From Schlegelella_A sp038234975 (GTDB lineage Bacteria > Pseudomonadota > Gammaproteobacteria > Burkholderiales > Burkholderiaceae_C): DNA of 29,151 nucleotides. Positions 14,149 to 21,224 of this stretch are shown here, one piece after another. The stretch is taken from NCBI GenBank assembly GCA_038234975.1, contig JBBSUK010000030.1, forward strand, positions 1 to 29,151, read 5' to 3'. The notes below the pieces were generated by a model. The model saw only the letters and a program-made list of their open reading frames with translations, was not told where the DNA came from and searched no databases. The position numbers and the translations under genes are program-made. Within the stretch, counting starts at the first letter, position 1, and the number at the start of each line of letters is the position of its first letter.

Positions 14149-16104
14149 ATGAAGTTCAGCCGCCCATCGGCGTTCGTTTTCCTGGCCCTCGCGCTGCTGA
14201 TGACGGTCATGGGGGCGAGCGCAGCGGAACCGGATGCGACCGAGACGGCCAGGCGCACCTGGCAGTTGCTCGACTACATCGCGGTCGACTACGCGGGTGC
14301 GGTCGCCGACGGCAAGGTCGTTCGTGAGTCGGAGTACATGGAGATGACGGAGTTCGCGCAGACGGCCGCAAGCTCGCTGTCGGCCTTGCCGGACAGCGCG
14401 GCGCGCTCGCGTCTGCAGATCGACGCGGACGAACTGAAGGCGCTCGTCGCCGGCAAGGCCGAACCACGCGTCGTCGCGACAAAGGCGCATGCCTTGGCGA
14501 GCGGGCTGTTGAAGGCCTATCCATTTCCGTTGTCGCCGTCGCGCGCACCCGATGTCGCTCGCGGCGCGACCCTCTTCGCGTCGCAGTGCTCAACCTGCCA
14601 CGGGTCGGGGGGACATGCCGACGGGCCGCTCGCCGCGAACCTGAATCCGCACCCAACCAATCTCGCTGATCGGACCCGTGCGCGCGAGCGTTCCGTCGCC
14701 GCGCTGTATCAGATCATCTCCCAAGGCGTGAGCGGCACCGCCATGCCGAGCTTCCAGGCCTCCCTGTCGGACGAAGATCGTTGGGCGCTTGCCTTCTTCG
14801 CCGGAACACTGGCCTATACCGACGCGGAAAGGAGTGCCGGTGCCGCCGCATGGAAGTCAGCATCCGCGGCACGGGAACTGGTCGGGACGCTCGACGGCCT
14901 GGCGCAGACGTCCGAGAGCGCGCTGGCCGCGAAGATCCAGCCGACCGCGGCGGCGCAGGTGGTGGCCTGGGCCCGCAGCCACCCTGCCGACTTGGCAGGC
15001 GGCACTCGATCCACCTCGCTGACGAGGGCCAGGCTGACGGAGAGCGTTGAGGCGGCTCGTGCTGGCGACCGTGCCACGGCGACGCGGCTGGCACTTTCGG
15101 CGTATCTCGACGGCTTCGAGCCGCTTGAGCCGGCCCTCAAGGTGCGCGACGCTGCCTTGATGAGCGAGGTCGAAACGGCGATGGGCAACTATCGCTCGAA
15201 GGTGGCGACGGGTACGGCCCCTGAAGTCGAATCGACCGCGGCTTCGCTTTTCGCCTTGTTCGATCGCGTCGACACGCGTCTGGCGCCGTCCGAGAGCGAT
15301 GCGGTGTCGACGTTCGTCGGCGCGCTGACGATTCTTCTACGCGAAGGCGTCGAGGCACTCCTGGTGGTCGTCGCCATGATCGCGTTCCTGCGCAAGGCAG
15401 AGCGCCGGGACGTGCTGCCCTACGTCCACGCCGGCTGGGTCGTCGCCCTGGCTGGTGGCGGCGTCACCTGGCTGGCTGCCACGTACTTCGTCGGCATCAG
15501 CGGTGCCAGTCGCGAGCTCACCGAAGGCTTCTCTTCGCTTTTCGCCGCGGTCGTTCTCCTCGGCGTGGGCATGTGGATGCACCAGAAGAGCGTTGCGGGG
15601 CGCTGGCAGATCTATCTCCAAGCCAAGCTCTCCGCGGCACTCAACCAGCGCACCGCGTGGCTGCTGTTCGGTTTGTCGTTCGTCGCGGTCTACCGCGAAG
15701 TCTTTGAGACGGTGCTCTTTTACGCCGCGCTCTGGACACCGGGCAACGGCCTGCCGCTGCTCGCCGGGCTGGGGAGCGGCATCGTCGTGCTCGGCATCCT
15801 CGCCGCAGTCCTGCTTCGCACCAGCGCCCGCCTGCCGATCGGCCAGTTCTTCGCCGCGAGTTCCCTGCTCGTCGCCGTGTTGGCCGTCGTGCTGGCAGGC
15901 AAGGGGGTGGCCGCCCTGCAGGAGGCCGGGATGCTATCGGTCGATCCTGTCGCGTTCCCGCGCATCGACGCCCTGGGCATGCATCCCTCGCTGCAGACCT
16001 TGCTGGCACAGGCCGCAGTCATCGTCGTCGTCGTTGTCACGTACCTGATCAATACGCGGACCGGCCCGAAGTTTTCGCCTGACTCGCGCGCGCTAGACGA
16101 CTGA
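14149..16104 (+). CDS. Cytochrome c / FTR1-family metal permease fusion (PbrT-like)
   Basis: A 651-residue fusion. A signal peptide (VFLALALLMTVMGASAA) is followed by a periplasmic helical region and a c-type cytochrome domain with haem motif CSTCH (Cys147, Cys150, His151). The permease has about seven helices (from about 390) and carries the two FTR1 ligand motifs REGVE (398-402) and REVFE (516-520). FTR1 proteins move Fe(III) coupled to Fe(II) oxidation; cytochrome-fused members include PbrT, the Pb(II) uptake protein of the Cupriavidus pbr operon. Position after a Cd/Pb ATPase supports the PbrT reading, while the Fur-like box supports iron. Start ATG 14149 is preferred over TTG 14134; no strong ribosome site is visible for either. 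Confidence 0.88.
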   Translation: MKFSRPSAFVFLALALLMTVMGASAAEPDATETARRTWQLLDYIAVDYAGAVADGKVVRESEYMEMTEFAQTAASSLSALPDSAARSRLQIDADELKALVAGKAEPRVVATKAHALASGLLKAYPFPLSPSRAPDVARGATLFASQCSTCHGSGGHADGPLAANLNPHPTNLADRTRARERSVAALYQIISQGVSGTAMPSFQASLSDEDRWALAFFAGTLAYTDAERSAGAAAWKSASAARELVGTLDGLAQTSESALAAKIQPTAAAQVVAWARSHPADLAGGTRSTSLTRARLTESVEAARAGDRATATRLALSAYLDGFEPLEPALKVRDAALMSEVETAMGNYRSKVATGTAPEVESTAASLFALFDRVDTRLAPSESDAVSTFVGALTILLREGVEALLVVVAMIAFLRKAERRDVLPYVHAGWVVALAGGGVTWLAATYFVGISGASRELTEGFSSLFAAVVLLGVGMWMHQKSVAGRWQIYLQAKLSAALNQRTAWLLFGLSFVAVYREVFETVLFYAALWTPGNGLPLLAGLGSGIVVLGILAAVLLRTSARLPIGQFFAASSLLVAVLAVVLAGKGVAALQEAGMLSVDPVAFPRIDALGMHPSLQTLLAQAAVIVVVVVTYLINTRTGPKFSPDSRALDD

Positions 16105-16126
16105 CATTGGAGAGTGACGACTTGGT

Positions 16127-16149
16127 AGTCTGTGCATCACCACCAGACT
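16127..16149. repeat. Short inverted repeat in the gap before the EamA transporter
   Basis: AGTCTG (16127-16132) and CAGACT (16144-16149) are perfect 6-base arms around an 11-base loop. The element sits about 23 bases after the permease stop and 76 bases before the next ATG. No T-run follows, so it is not a clear terminator; it could be a weak hairpin or an operator. The gap 16105-16225 holds nothing else I can support. Confidence 0.35.
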
Positions 16150-16225
16150 TTCGAGATGCCATGACCATGACAACGGGCAGCATGGAGCCAGGAGTCGCGC
16201 CGGCTGTCGGACTTCGATTGGCCTG

Positions 16226-17278
16226 ATGCTTCGAGTGCAAACCTTCCCCGCCGCTCGCGGTGCGCTCCTGGCGCTCGCCGCCGCAGTGCTCTTCGGTGCC
16301 AGCACTCCCCTGGTGCAGCGCATGGGCGTCGGCCTCGGCGCTTTCACCACTGCCGCCCTTCTGTATGCCGGCGCCGCCCTCGCCGGTGCGGCACTGCGGC
16401 TTCCGATCGAACGCGAGGCGCGCCTCGTCCGCGGCGACTTGAAACGGCTCCTCGCCATGGCCGCTTTCGGTTCGGTCATCGGACCTGTTGCGTTGGCATG
16501 GGGGCTGCAACACACCAGCGGTACCAGCGCCTCGCTCATGCTGACCCTCGAGGCCCTCTTCACGGCCCTGTTCGCGTGGTGGCTCTATCGCGAGTCGATG
16601 GACACCCGGGTTCGGATGGCGCTGCTGCTGCTGGCGGCAGGCGCTGCGTTCCTCGTGGTCGACCAGGGCCAGCAGGGCAGCACCCGAATTCCCGGTGTGC
16701 TTGCTGTGCTGCTGGCAACCGCGGCGTGGGGCGTCGACAACACGCTCTCGCGTGCGCTAGCCGATCGGGATCCGGGCCAGGTCGTCCTGGCCAAGGCAGC
16801 GCTCGGCGCGTGCGCGACCGTCGTGCTGAGCGTGCTCTTCAGGGAGCCCATGCCCGAACTCGCTGCGGCGGCCGGCATGCTGGCGATCGGCGCCGTGGGG
16901 TACGGTCTGAGCCTGCGCTTCTACCTCCTGGCGCAGCGCTCCTTCGGTGCCGCGCGCACGGGCTCGGTGTTCGCGTTCGCCCCCTTCATCGGTGCCGCCC
17001 TCGCCTTTGCAATGGGCGATCGCTCCCCCACCTGGCTGATGGCGATTGGTGGACTGTCGATGCTCGCCGGGGTCTTGATCCACCTTGCGGAGACGCACCG
17101 GCATCCGCACACCCACGACCCGCTCGAGCACGAACACGCGCATCGCCACGACGATGGTCACCATGATCACCGGCACGAGCCGATGCCGGACGGGTCACAC
17201 AGTCACGGGCACCGACATTCGCCGATCCGGCATGCGCATGCCCACGTGCCGGATGCCCACCACCTGCACCGACATTGA
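16226..17278 (+). CDS. EamA/DMT-family transporter with a long His-rich C-terminal tail
   Basis: A 350-residue drug/metabolite-superfamily carrier with two EamA repeats, each about five helices: residues 12-135 and 150-288. The repeat-end signature GTSASLMLTLEALFTALF (about 95-112) is typical, echoed by ARTGSVFAFAPFIGAAL near 240. The last 61 residues (290-350) contain 23 histidines in H-x-H runs such as HRHPHTHD, HEHAHRHDDGHHDHRH and HSHGHRH, well beyond the normal EamA length (~290-300). The tail should bind Ni, Co, Zn, Cd or Cu. Between a Cd/Pb module and a Cu module, a metal or metallophore exporter is plausible, but no DMT substrate can be read from sequence. It converges with cueR across 39 bases. 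Confidence 0.85.
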   Translation: MLRVQTFPAARGALLALAAAVLFGASTPLVQRMGVGLGAFTTAALLYAGAALAGAALRLPIEREARLVRGDLKRLLAMAAFGSVIGPVALAWGLQHTSGTSASLMLTLEALFTALFAWWLYRESMDTRVRMALLLLAAGAAFLVVDQGQQGSTRIPGVLAVLLATAAWGVDNTLSRALADRDPGQVVLAKAALGACATVVLSVLFREPMPELAAAAGMLAIGAVGYGLSLRFYLLAQRSFGAARTGSVFAFAPFIGAALAFAMGDRSPTWLMAIGGLSMLAGVLIHLAETHRHPHTHDPLEHEHAHRHDDGHHDHRHEPMPDGSHSHGHRHSPIRHAHAHVPDAHHLHRH

Positions 17279-17317
17279 GCCTCGCCTTTTGCCGAAGCCA
17301 GCAGTCCGGCACGGGGT

Positions 17318-17731
17318 TCACGGCGGAGGCCAGGCGCTGCCGAGTTCGTCGAGGATCGGGCAGTCGGGCCTGTCGTCGCCCCTGCAGCAGTCGGCCAGGT
17401 TCTCCAGCGTCTTCTTCATCGCCGCCATCTCCGCCATCCGCCGATCCAGATCGGCGACGTGGGCCAGCGCGATCCGCTTCACGTCGGCGCTGGCGCGGCG
17501 CCGGTTCTGCCAGAGCTTGAGCAAGTCGGCGATCTCGGCCATGCTGAACCCCAGGTCACGGCCGCGGCGGATGAAGCGCAGCGTGTGCACGTCCCGCTCT
17601 TCGTACTGTCGGTAGCCGGAGTCGGTGCGAGCGATCTTCGGCAAGAGGCCGAGCGATTCGTAATGGCGAACCATCTTGGCCGACACGCCGGCTTGGCTGG
17701 CCGCCTGGCCGATGTTCATGGACGGGCTCAT
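17318..17731 (-). CDS. cueR: CueR, Cu(I)-responsive MerR-family regulator
   Basis: A 137-residue MerR regulator of copper efflux. The DNA-binding domain is MNIGQAASQAGVSAKMVRHY. Counted from the internal ATG at 17719, the key residues fall exactly on the E. coli CueR numbers: Ser77 (monovalent-metal sensors have Ser here) and Cys112/Cys120 in CRGDDRPDC (C-x7-C). The upstream ATG at 17731 overlaps the copA stop (ATGA) and has an AAAGG ribosome site nine bases away, so I use it; it adds only MSPS. It is co-transcribed downstream of copA. Targets should be the two 19-bp-spacer promoters at 19954-19984 and 20028-20058. Confidence 0.92.
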   Translation of the reverse strand: MSPSMNIGQAASQAGVSAKMVRHYESLGLLPKIARTDSGYRQYEERDVHTLRFIRRGRDLGFSMAEIADLLKLWQNRRRASADVKRIALAHVADLDRRMAEMAAMKKTLENLADCCRGDDRPDCPILDELGSAWPPP

Positions 17732-19923
17732 CGCGATTGACCTTTCCAGCGCCGAAGCATCAGCGCGTTCGATACGACGCTGACGCTGCTGAGTGCCATC
17801 GCCGCACCCGCGATGACCGGGCTCAGCAGGCCGAGGGCTGCCAGTGGAATGCCGACCACGTTGTACGCGAATGCCCAGAACAGGTTCTGCCGGATCTTGC
17901 GATAGGTGCGGCGCGAGATGTCGATCGCATCCGCGACCAGCGCGGGGTCGCCGCGCATGAGCGTGATGCCGGCCGCGTGCATGGCCACGTCCGTGCCGGT
18001 GGACATGGCGATGCCGACGTCGGCCGCAGCGAGAGCCGGCGCGTCGTTGATGCCGTCGCCGACCATCGCCACAGCCTGCCCGCCTTGCTTCAGCCTGTCG
18101 ATGATGGCTGCCTTGTCCTGGGGCAGGACCTCGGCCTCGACCCGATCGATGCCGACCGCAGCCGCGACCGCAGCTGCGCTGCCGTGGTTGTCGCCCGTCA
18201 CGAGAACGGACTGCACATCGATCGAACGCAGGCGTGCGATGGCAGCAACCGCACTCGCCTTGACGGCATCGCCGAAGGCGAGGAGGCCAAGCAGGTGCGG
18301 CTGATCGGTGATGTCGGCGAGCCAGGAGACGGTCCGGCCTTCTGCTGCGAGCAGATCCGCCTGCGAACCGAGGGCCGAGCGGTCGACACCGAGTTCCTCC
18401 ATCAGGCGCGAGCTGCCGAGACGCATCTGGCGTCCATCGACTTCGGCGGCCATGCCGCGGCCCGGCAGCGCTCGCACATCGGACGCACGCGGAACATCGA
18501 TGCCCTCCGCCTGCGCGGTCTCCAGCACGGCTCGCGCCAAAGGATGCTCGCTGCCGGCCTGTATCGCCGCCGCAAAGGCGAGCAAGGAGGTGCGCGTGCT
18601 GTCCGAGGGCAATGCCTCGACCAGGGACGGCTTGCCCTCGGTGATGGTTCCGGTCTTGTCGAACGCCACGACCCGGATCGCGTGGGCGATCTCGAGCGCC
18701 TCGGCGTCCTTGATGAGAATGCCGTGCCGGGCGGCCACGCCCGTGCCGGCCATGATCGCCGTGGGCGTGGCCAGGCCCAGCGCGCACGGGCAGGCAATGA
18801 CCAGGACCGCCACGGCGTTCAAAATGGCCTGTTCCCACTGCCCGGTGCCGAGGCCCCAGGCCAGTAGCGTCAGCGCAGCGATGCCGATCACGACCGGCAC
18901 GAAGACGGCGCTCACCCGATCGACGAGGCGCTGGATCGGCGCCTTCCTGGCTTGCGCCGACTCGACCATCCGGACGATCCGCGCCAGCGTCGACTCGGCC
19001 CCGACGGCGGTGGTCTGCACCAGCAGCAATCCTTCCCCGTTCACCGAGCCTCCGGTGACGCGGCCGCCCGCCTCGCGCGTGACCGGCAGGCTCTCGCCCG
19101 TGATCAACGACTCGTCGAGGTGACTGGCGCCTTCCTGCACGAGCCCGTCGACCGGCACGCGCTCGCCCGGCTTGACGACGACGACATCGCCGACGCGAAC
19201 GTCGCCGATCGGCACCTCGACGTCGGCACCGTCCCGGCGCAAGCGCGCGGTCTCGGGGCGCAAGGCGTTGAGGGCGCGGATCGCCTCGGTTGTCTGCCGC
19301 TTTGCCCGGGCTTCGAGCCACTTGCCGAGCAGCACCAGTGTGATGACGATGGCAGAGGCCTCGAAATACAGGTGGCCGATGGCTTCGCCGCCGTGCGCGA
19401 ACAGCTCATAGAGGCTCAGGCCGTACGCGGCGGAGGTGCCGAGGGCGACCAGCAGGTCCATGTTGCCCGCACCCGCTCGCACTGCGCTCCAGCCCGCTCG
19501 ATAGAAGCGCGCACCGAGCCAGAACTGCACAGGAGTTGCCAATGCGAGCTGCAACCATCCGCCCAGCATCCAGTGGCGGCCGAACAGCAGGCCGAACATC
19601 GGCAGGGCCAGAGGAAGCGACAGCGCCGCCGCGACGGCGATCGGCCACCATGTGGCGCCCGCGGCCGTCGAAGATGCCGACGATGACGGCTTGCTCGCCG
19701 AGTACCCAGCGGTTTGCACCGCCGCGATCAGCGCCTTGGTCGTGGCCGGTGACTCGAATTGCACCTCTGCGCGCTCGGTGGCCAGGTTGACTTCGGCCGA
19801 GACGACGCCTGGAACCTTCGCCAGAGCCTTCTCGACGCGCGACGAACACGACGCGCAGGTCATGCCTTCGATCTGCAGGTCGACGGTGTCGAGCATGGGA
19901 TGCGTCAGGGCGGCGGTGCTCAT
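17728..19923 (-). CDS. copA: CopA, Cu(I)-exporting P1B-type ATPase
   Basis: A 731-residue copper pump that moves Cu(I) from cytoplasm to periplasm. One N-terminal HMA domain has the intact GMTCASC motif (Cys23, Cys26). Eight membrane helices follow, including the metal site CPCALGLATP (Cys378, Cys380), then Asp422 in DKTGTITEGKP, the SEHPLARAV histidine-proline motif and GDGINDAPAL (from 622). CPC with an intact HMA and adjacent cueR identifies Cu(I)/Ag(I) specificity. It is transcribed leftward from a CueR promoter 30-60 bases upstream and is coupled to cueR by ATGA. Only one HMA domain is present, the common number in Burkholderiales; the separate HMA protein at 20112 may be its chaperone. 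Confidence 0.95.
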   Translation of the reverse strand: MSTAALTHPMLDTVDLQIEGMTCASCSSRVEKALAKVPGVVSAEVNLATERAEVQFESPATTKALIAAVQTAGYSASKPSSSASSTAAGATWWPIAVAAALSLPLALPMFGLLFGRHWMLGGWLQLALATPVQFWLGARFYRAGWSAVRAGAGNMDLLVALGTSAAYGLSLYELFAHGGEAIGHLYFEASAIVITLVLLGKWLEARAKRQTTEAIRALNALRPETARLRRDGADVEVPIGDVRVGDVVVVKPGERVPVDGLVQEGASHLDESLITGESLPVTREAGGRVTGGSVNGEGLLLVQTTAVGAESTLARIVRMVESAQARKAPIQRLVDRVSAVFVPVVIGIAALTLLAWGLGTGQWEQAILNAVAVLVIACPCALGLATPTAIMAGTGVAARHGILIKDAEALEIAHAIRVVAFDKTGTITEGKPSLVEALPSDSTRTSLLAFAAAIQAGSEHPLARAVLETAQAEGIDVPRASDVRALPGRGMAAEVDGRQMRLGSSRLMEELGVDRSALGSQADLLAAEGRTVSWLADITDQPHLLGLLAFGDAVKASAVAAIARLRSIDVQSVLVTGDNHGSAAAVAAAVGIDRVEAEVLPQDKAAIIDRLKQGGQAVAMVGDGINDAPALAAADVGIAMSTGTDVAMHAAGITLMRGDPALVADAIDISRRTYRKIRQNLFWAFAYNVVGIPLAALGLLSPVIAGAAMALSSVSVVSNALMLRRWKGQSR

Positions 19924-19953
19924 GGAATGGGTCAGGCAGCGGAAACTCAGGCG

Positions 19954-19984
19954 AGTCTGAACCTTCCTATCGGGTCAGAGTCAA
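19954..19984 (-). promoter_or_regulatory. CueR-type operator/promoter of copA
   Basis: Read on the minus strand: TTGACT (-35, 19984-19979), a 19-base spacer CTGACCCGATAGGAAGGTT, and CAGACT (-10, 19959-19954). The GGAAGGTT arm matches the right half of CueR operators; the left arm is imperfect. Spacer length is the MerR-family hallmark. The predicted start is near 19947, about 24 bases before the copA ATG. Confidence 0.8.
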
Positions 19985-20027
19985 GCGGCTGGCCGGGCAT
20001 GAAGACAGCAGGGTCAACCTCGGCCGC

Positions 20028-20058
20028 TTGACCTTGCCCCCATGGCAACCCTGAAGCT
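20028..20058 (+). promoter_or_regulatory. CueR-type operator/promoter for the copZ-like gene
   Basis: TTGACC (-35, 20028-20033) is followed by a 19-base spacer containing the perfect dyad TTGCC-CCCAT-GGCAA (20034-20048), the core of proteobacterial CueR operators. The -10 at 20053-20058 (GAAGCT) is weak. It faces away from the copA promoter. A further GGTCAA at 20012-20017 forms an inverted repeat with TTGACC, spaced 10 bases. Confidence 0.68.
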
Positions 20059-20111
20059 TCGTCGTCGGTCGGCCCAAGGCGATCGCTCATCAAGCAATCA
20101 AGGATCGAAAA

Positions 20112-20327
20112 ATGCAAACCTTCAAGTTCGACGTCAAAGGCATGTCCTGCGGTGGCTGCACGAGCAGCGTGCAACGGGCGCTGAGCGGCCTGGATGGGGT
20201 GCAGAAGGTCGACGTGACCCTGCAGCCAGGCTCGGCAACGGTCGAGGGGGATCCTGAGCGCGTCACGGCGCAGAAGATTGAATCGACGCTCGCGGCGATG
20301 GGATACGAGGCTCTGGCGAGGGCCTGA
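20112..20327 (+). CDS. copZ: CopZ-like HMA-domain copper chaperone
   Basis: A 71-residue single heavy-metal-associated domain. The metal loop is GMSCGGCTSSV with Cys13 and Cys16, followed by the usual helix and the VDVTLQPGSATVEG strand pair, ending MGYEALARA. It is cytoplasmic (no signal peptide) and would pass Cu(I) to the HMA domain of CopA or to CueR. It has a good ribosome site, AAGGA (20100-20104), seven bases before ATG 20112, and a CueR-type promoter upstream. The gene lies divergent from copA and 44 bases before the Met-rich micro-protein. MSCGGC is typical of such chaperones in betaproteobacteria. Confidence 0.9.
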   Translation: MQTFKFDVKGMSCGGCTSSVQRALSGLDGVQKVDVTLQPGSATVEGDPERVTAQKIESTLAAMGYEALARA

Positions 20328-20371
20328 GCCGACGCGGCGAGGCGTTACCCGCAACCTTGAGAGGATCGAAG

Positions 20372-20503
20372 ATGATGAACGGCATGATGGACGGATCGGG
20401 TATGGGCTGGATGATGGGCGGGATGGCGATCGGCTGGCTTCTCGGTGTCGCGGTGCTCATCCTGGCGGCGTTGGCTCTCTTCAAGTACCTGCGCTCGAAG
20501 TAG
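20372..20503 (+). CDS. Met-rich single-helix micro-protein in the copper locus
   Basis: A 43-residue protein. The N-terminal half MMNGMMDGSGMGWMMGG is unusually Met/Gly-rich (eight Met in the first 16 residues), followed by one hydrophobic helix (IGWLLGVAVLILAALALF) and a basic end KYLRSK. A GAGAGG ribosome site (20359-20364) lies seven bases before the first ATG, which makes a real gene likely despite the length. The Met cluster could bind Cu(I), and the basic tail suggests the C-terminus is cytoplasmic with the Met segment in the periplasm. Similar small Met-rich membrane peptides occur in copper and silver resistance loci. No function is established. It lies between copZ and the CopL-like gene. 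Confidence 0.7.
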   Translation: MMNGMMDGSGMGWMMGGMAIGWLLGVAVLILAALALFKYLRSK

Positions 20504-20615
20504 CGGCAGCGGGCCGGACGGTAAGACCCACTCCGTTATCGCGACCACTGCCAACATGCGAGGAAAAGTCCCCGTCAACGAAGAGCAGGGCTTCTGCGCG
20601 CGCCGAGGCGCGTCC

Positions 20616-20621
20616 TATACT
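20616..20621 (+). promoter_or_regulatory. Candidate -10 element directly before the CopL-like gene
   Basis: TATACT (5/6 to TATAAT) ends three bases before the first of two consecutive ATGs (20625, 20628). If used, the transcript would begin at or next to the start codon. No good -35 is visible at 16-19 bases upstream. Confidence 0.35.
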
Positions 20622-20624
20622 CGA

Positions 20625-21047
20625 ATGATGGTCATCGGCATACGCAAGGCGCTCTACAGCCTGCTCTTGATTGCGCTGCCGCTTCAGGTGTTCGCGAGCA
20701 GCGGCATGCAGCACTGCAAGTCGATGCAGATGCCGCCATCGCACTCGGCCGGAACATCGGCAAGATTCGACCGCGATGCTGCGGGGATTGCGCTGCAAGT
20801 TGCCCAGACCACCGTCAATACCGCGATCAATGATTGCGGTGGCTCTGCGCAAGGCACTCAGCCATCCGATCACTCGCCGGATCACTGCGCGGCAGCGGCC
20901 GGCTGCGCGATCGTCGCAGTTTCGCTGCCGGCGCTTCCTCTCGTCATGCAAGTTCCGCGAGACGGCGTCCCTGCCGCCTCGCCTGCCGACCCGATCGTCG
21001 GTTTCATGACCGGCGCCCCGGAGCGCCCTCCTCGCACCACCGCCTGA
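20625..21047 (+). CDS. CopL-like secreted Cys/His/Met-rich copper-associated protein
   Basis: A 140-residue exported protein. The signal peptide is RKALYSLLLIALPLQVFA (cleavage near residue 25). The mature start MQHCKSMQMPPSH carries Met, His and Cys ligands, and a second cluster DHSPDHCAAAAGCAIVAV sits near residues 84-101. The pattern of a small periplasmic protein with H/C/M clusters beside a multicopper oxidase resembles CopL/DUF2946-type proteins, which influence copper tolerance; assignment is by composition and context only. Two adjacent ATGs (20625, 20628) are possible starts; a longer open frame from 20445 is rejected since the signal peptide begins here. There is no clear ribosome site. 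Confidence 0.6.
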   Translation: MMVIGIRKALYSLLLIALPLQVFASSGMQHCKSMQMPPSHSAGTSARFDRDAAGIALQVAQTTVNTAINDCGGSAQGTQPSDHSPDHCAAAAGCAIVAVSLPALPLVMQVPRDGVPAASPADPIVGFMTGAPERPPRTTA

Positions 21048-21149
21048 TCAACTGCGCGTTCGGCGTTCGGCGTTGTCGCGCGGGATGAAGCGAATCAGGC
21101 GCTGCGCCTCACCGTTGAGGTGGTCGCGGCAACGGTCCTGGAACGATGG

Positions 21150-21161
21150 CGACACGTGTCG
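21150..21161. repeat. 12-base palindrome in the gap before the cytochrome/MCO operon
   Basis: CGACACGTGTCG is a perfect palindrome, flanked at a distance by GATGG (21145-21149) and CCATC (21165-21169), making a longer imperfect dyad. It lies 64 bases before the cytochrome ATG at 21225. It could be an operator for this operon or a chance GC-rich dyad. The rest of the gap 21048-21224 shows only a short GTTCGGC duplication near its start. Confidence 0.35.
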
Positions 21162-21224
21162 TCCCCATCCAAGTACAGGCAAGCTCGGCAGCACCCCCGT
21201 GTGCTGCGCAAGTAGGGCGATTCC

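Noticed and set aside
17318..19321. 667-residue minus-strand frame that includes CueR
   Set aside because: Only the last 137 residues are a protein family; the upstream part is copA read in the wrong frame.
20042..20257. Open frame MATLKLRRRSAQGDRSS overlapping copZ
   Set aside because: Its ATG lies inside the CueR operator dyad and the protein has no family character; copZ in another frame has the HMA motif.
21094..21112. AGGCGCTGCGCCT near-palindrome
   Set aside because: Arms touch with a one-base loop, so it cannot form a hairpin as written; probably GC-rich chance.
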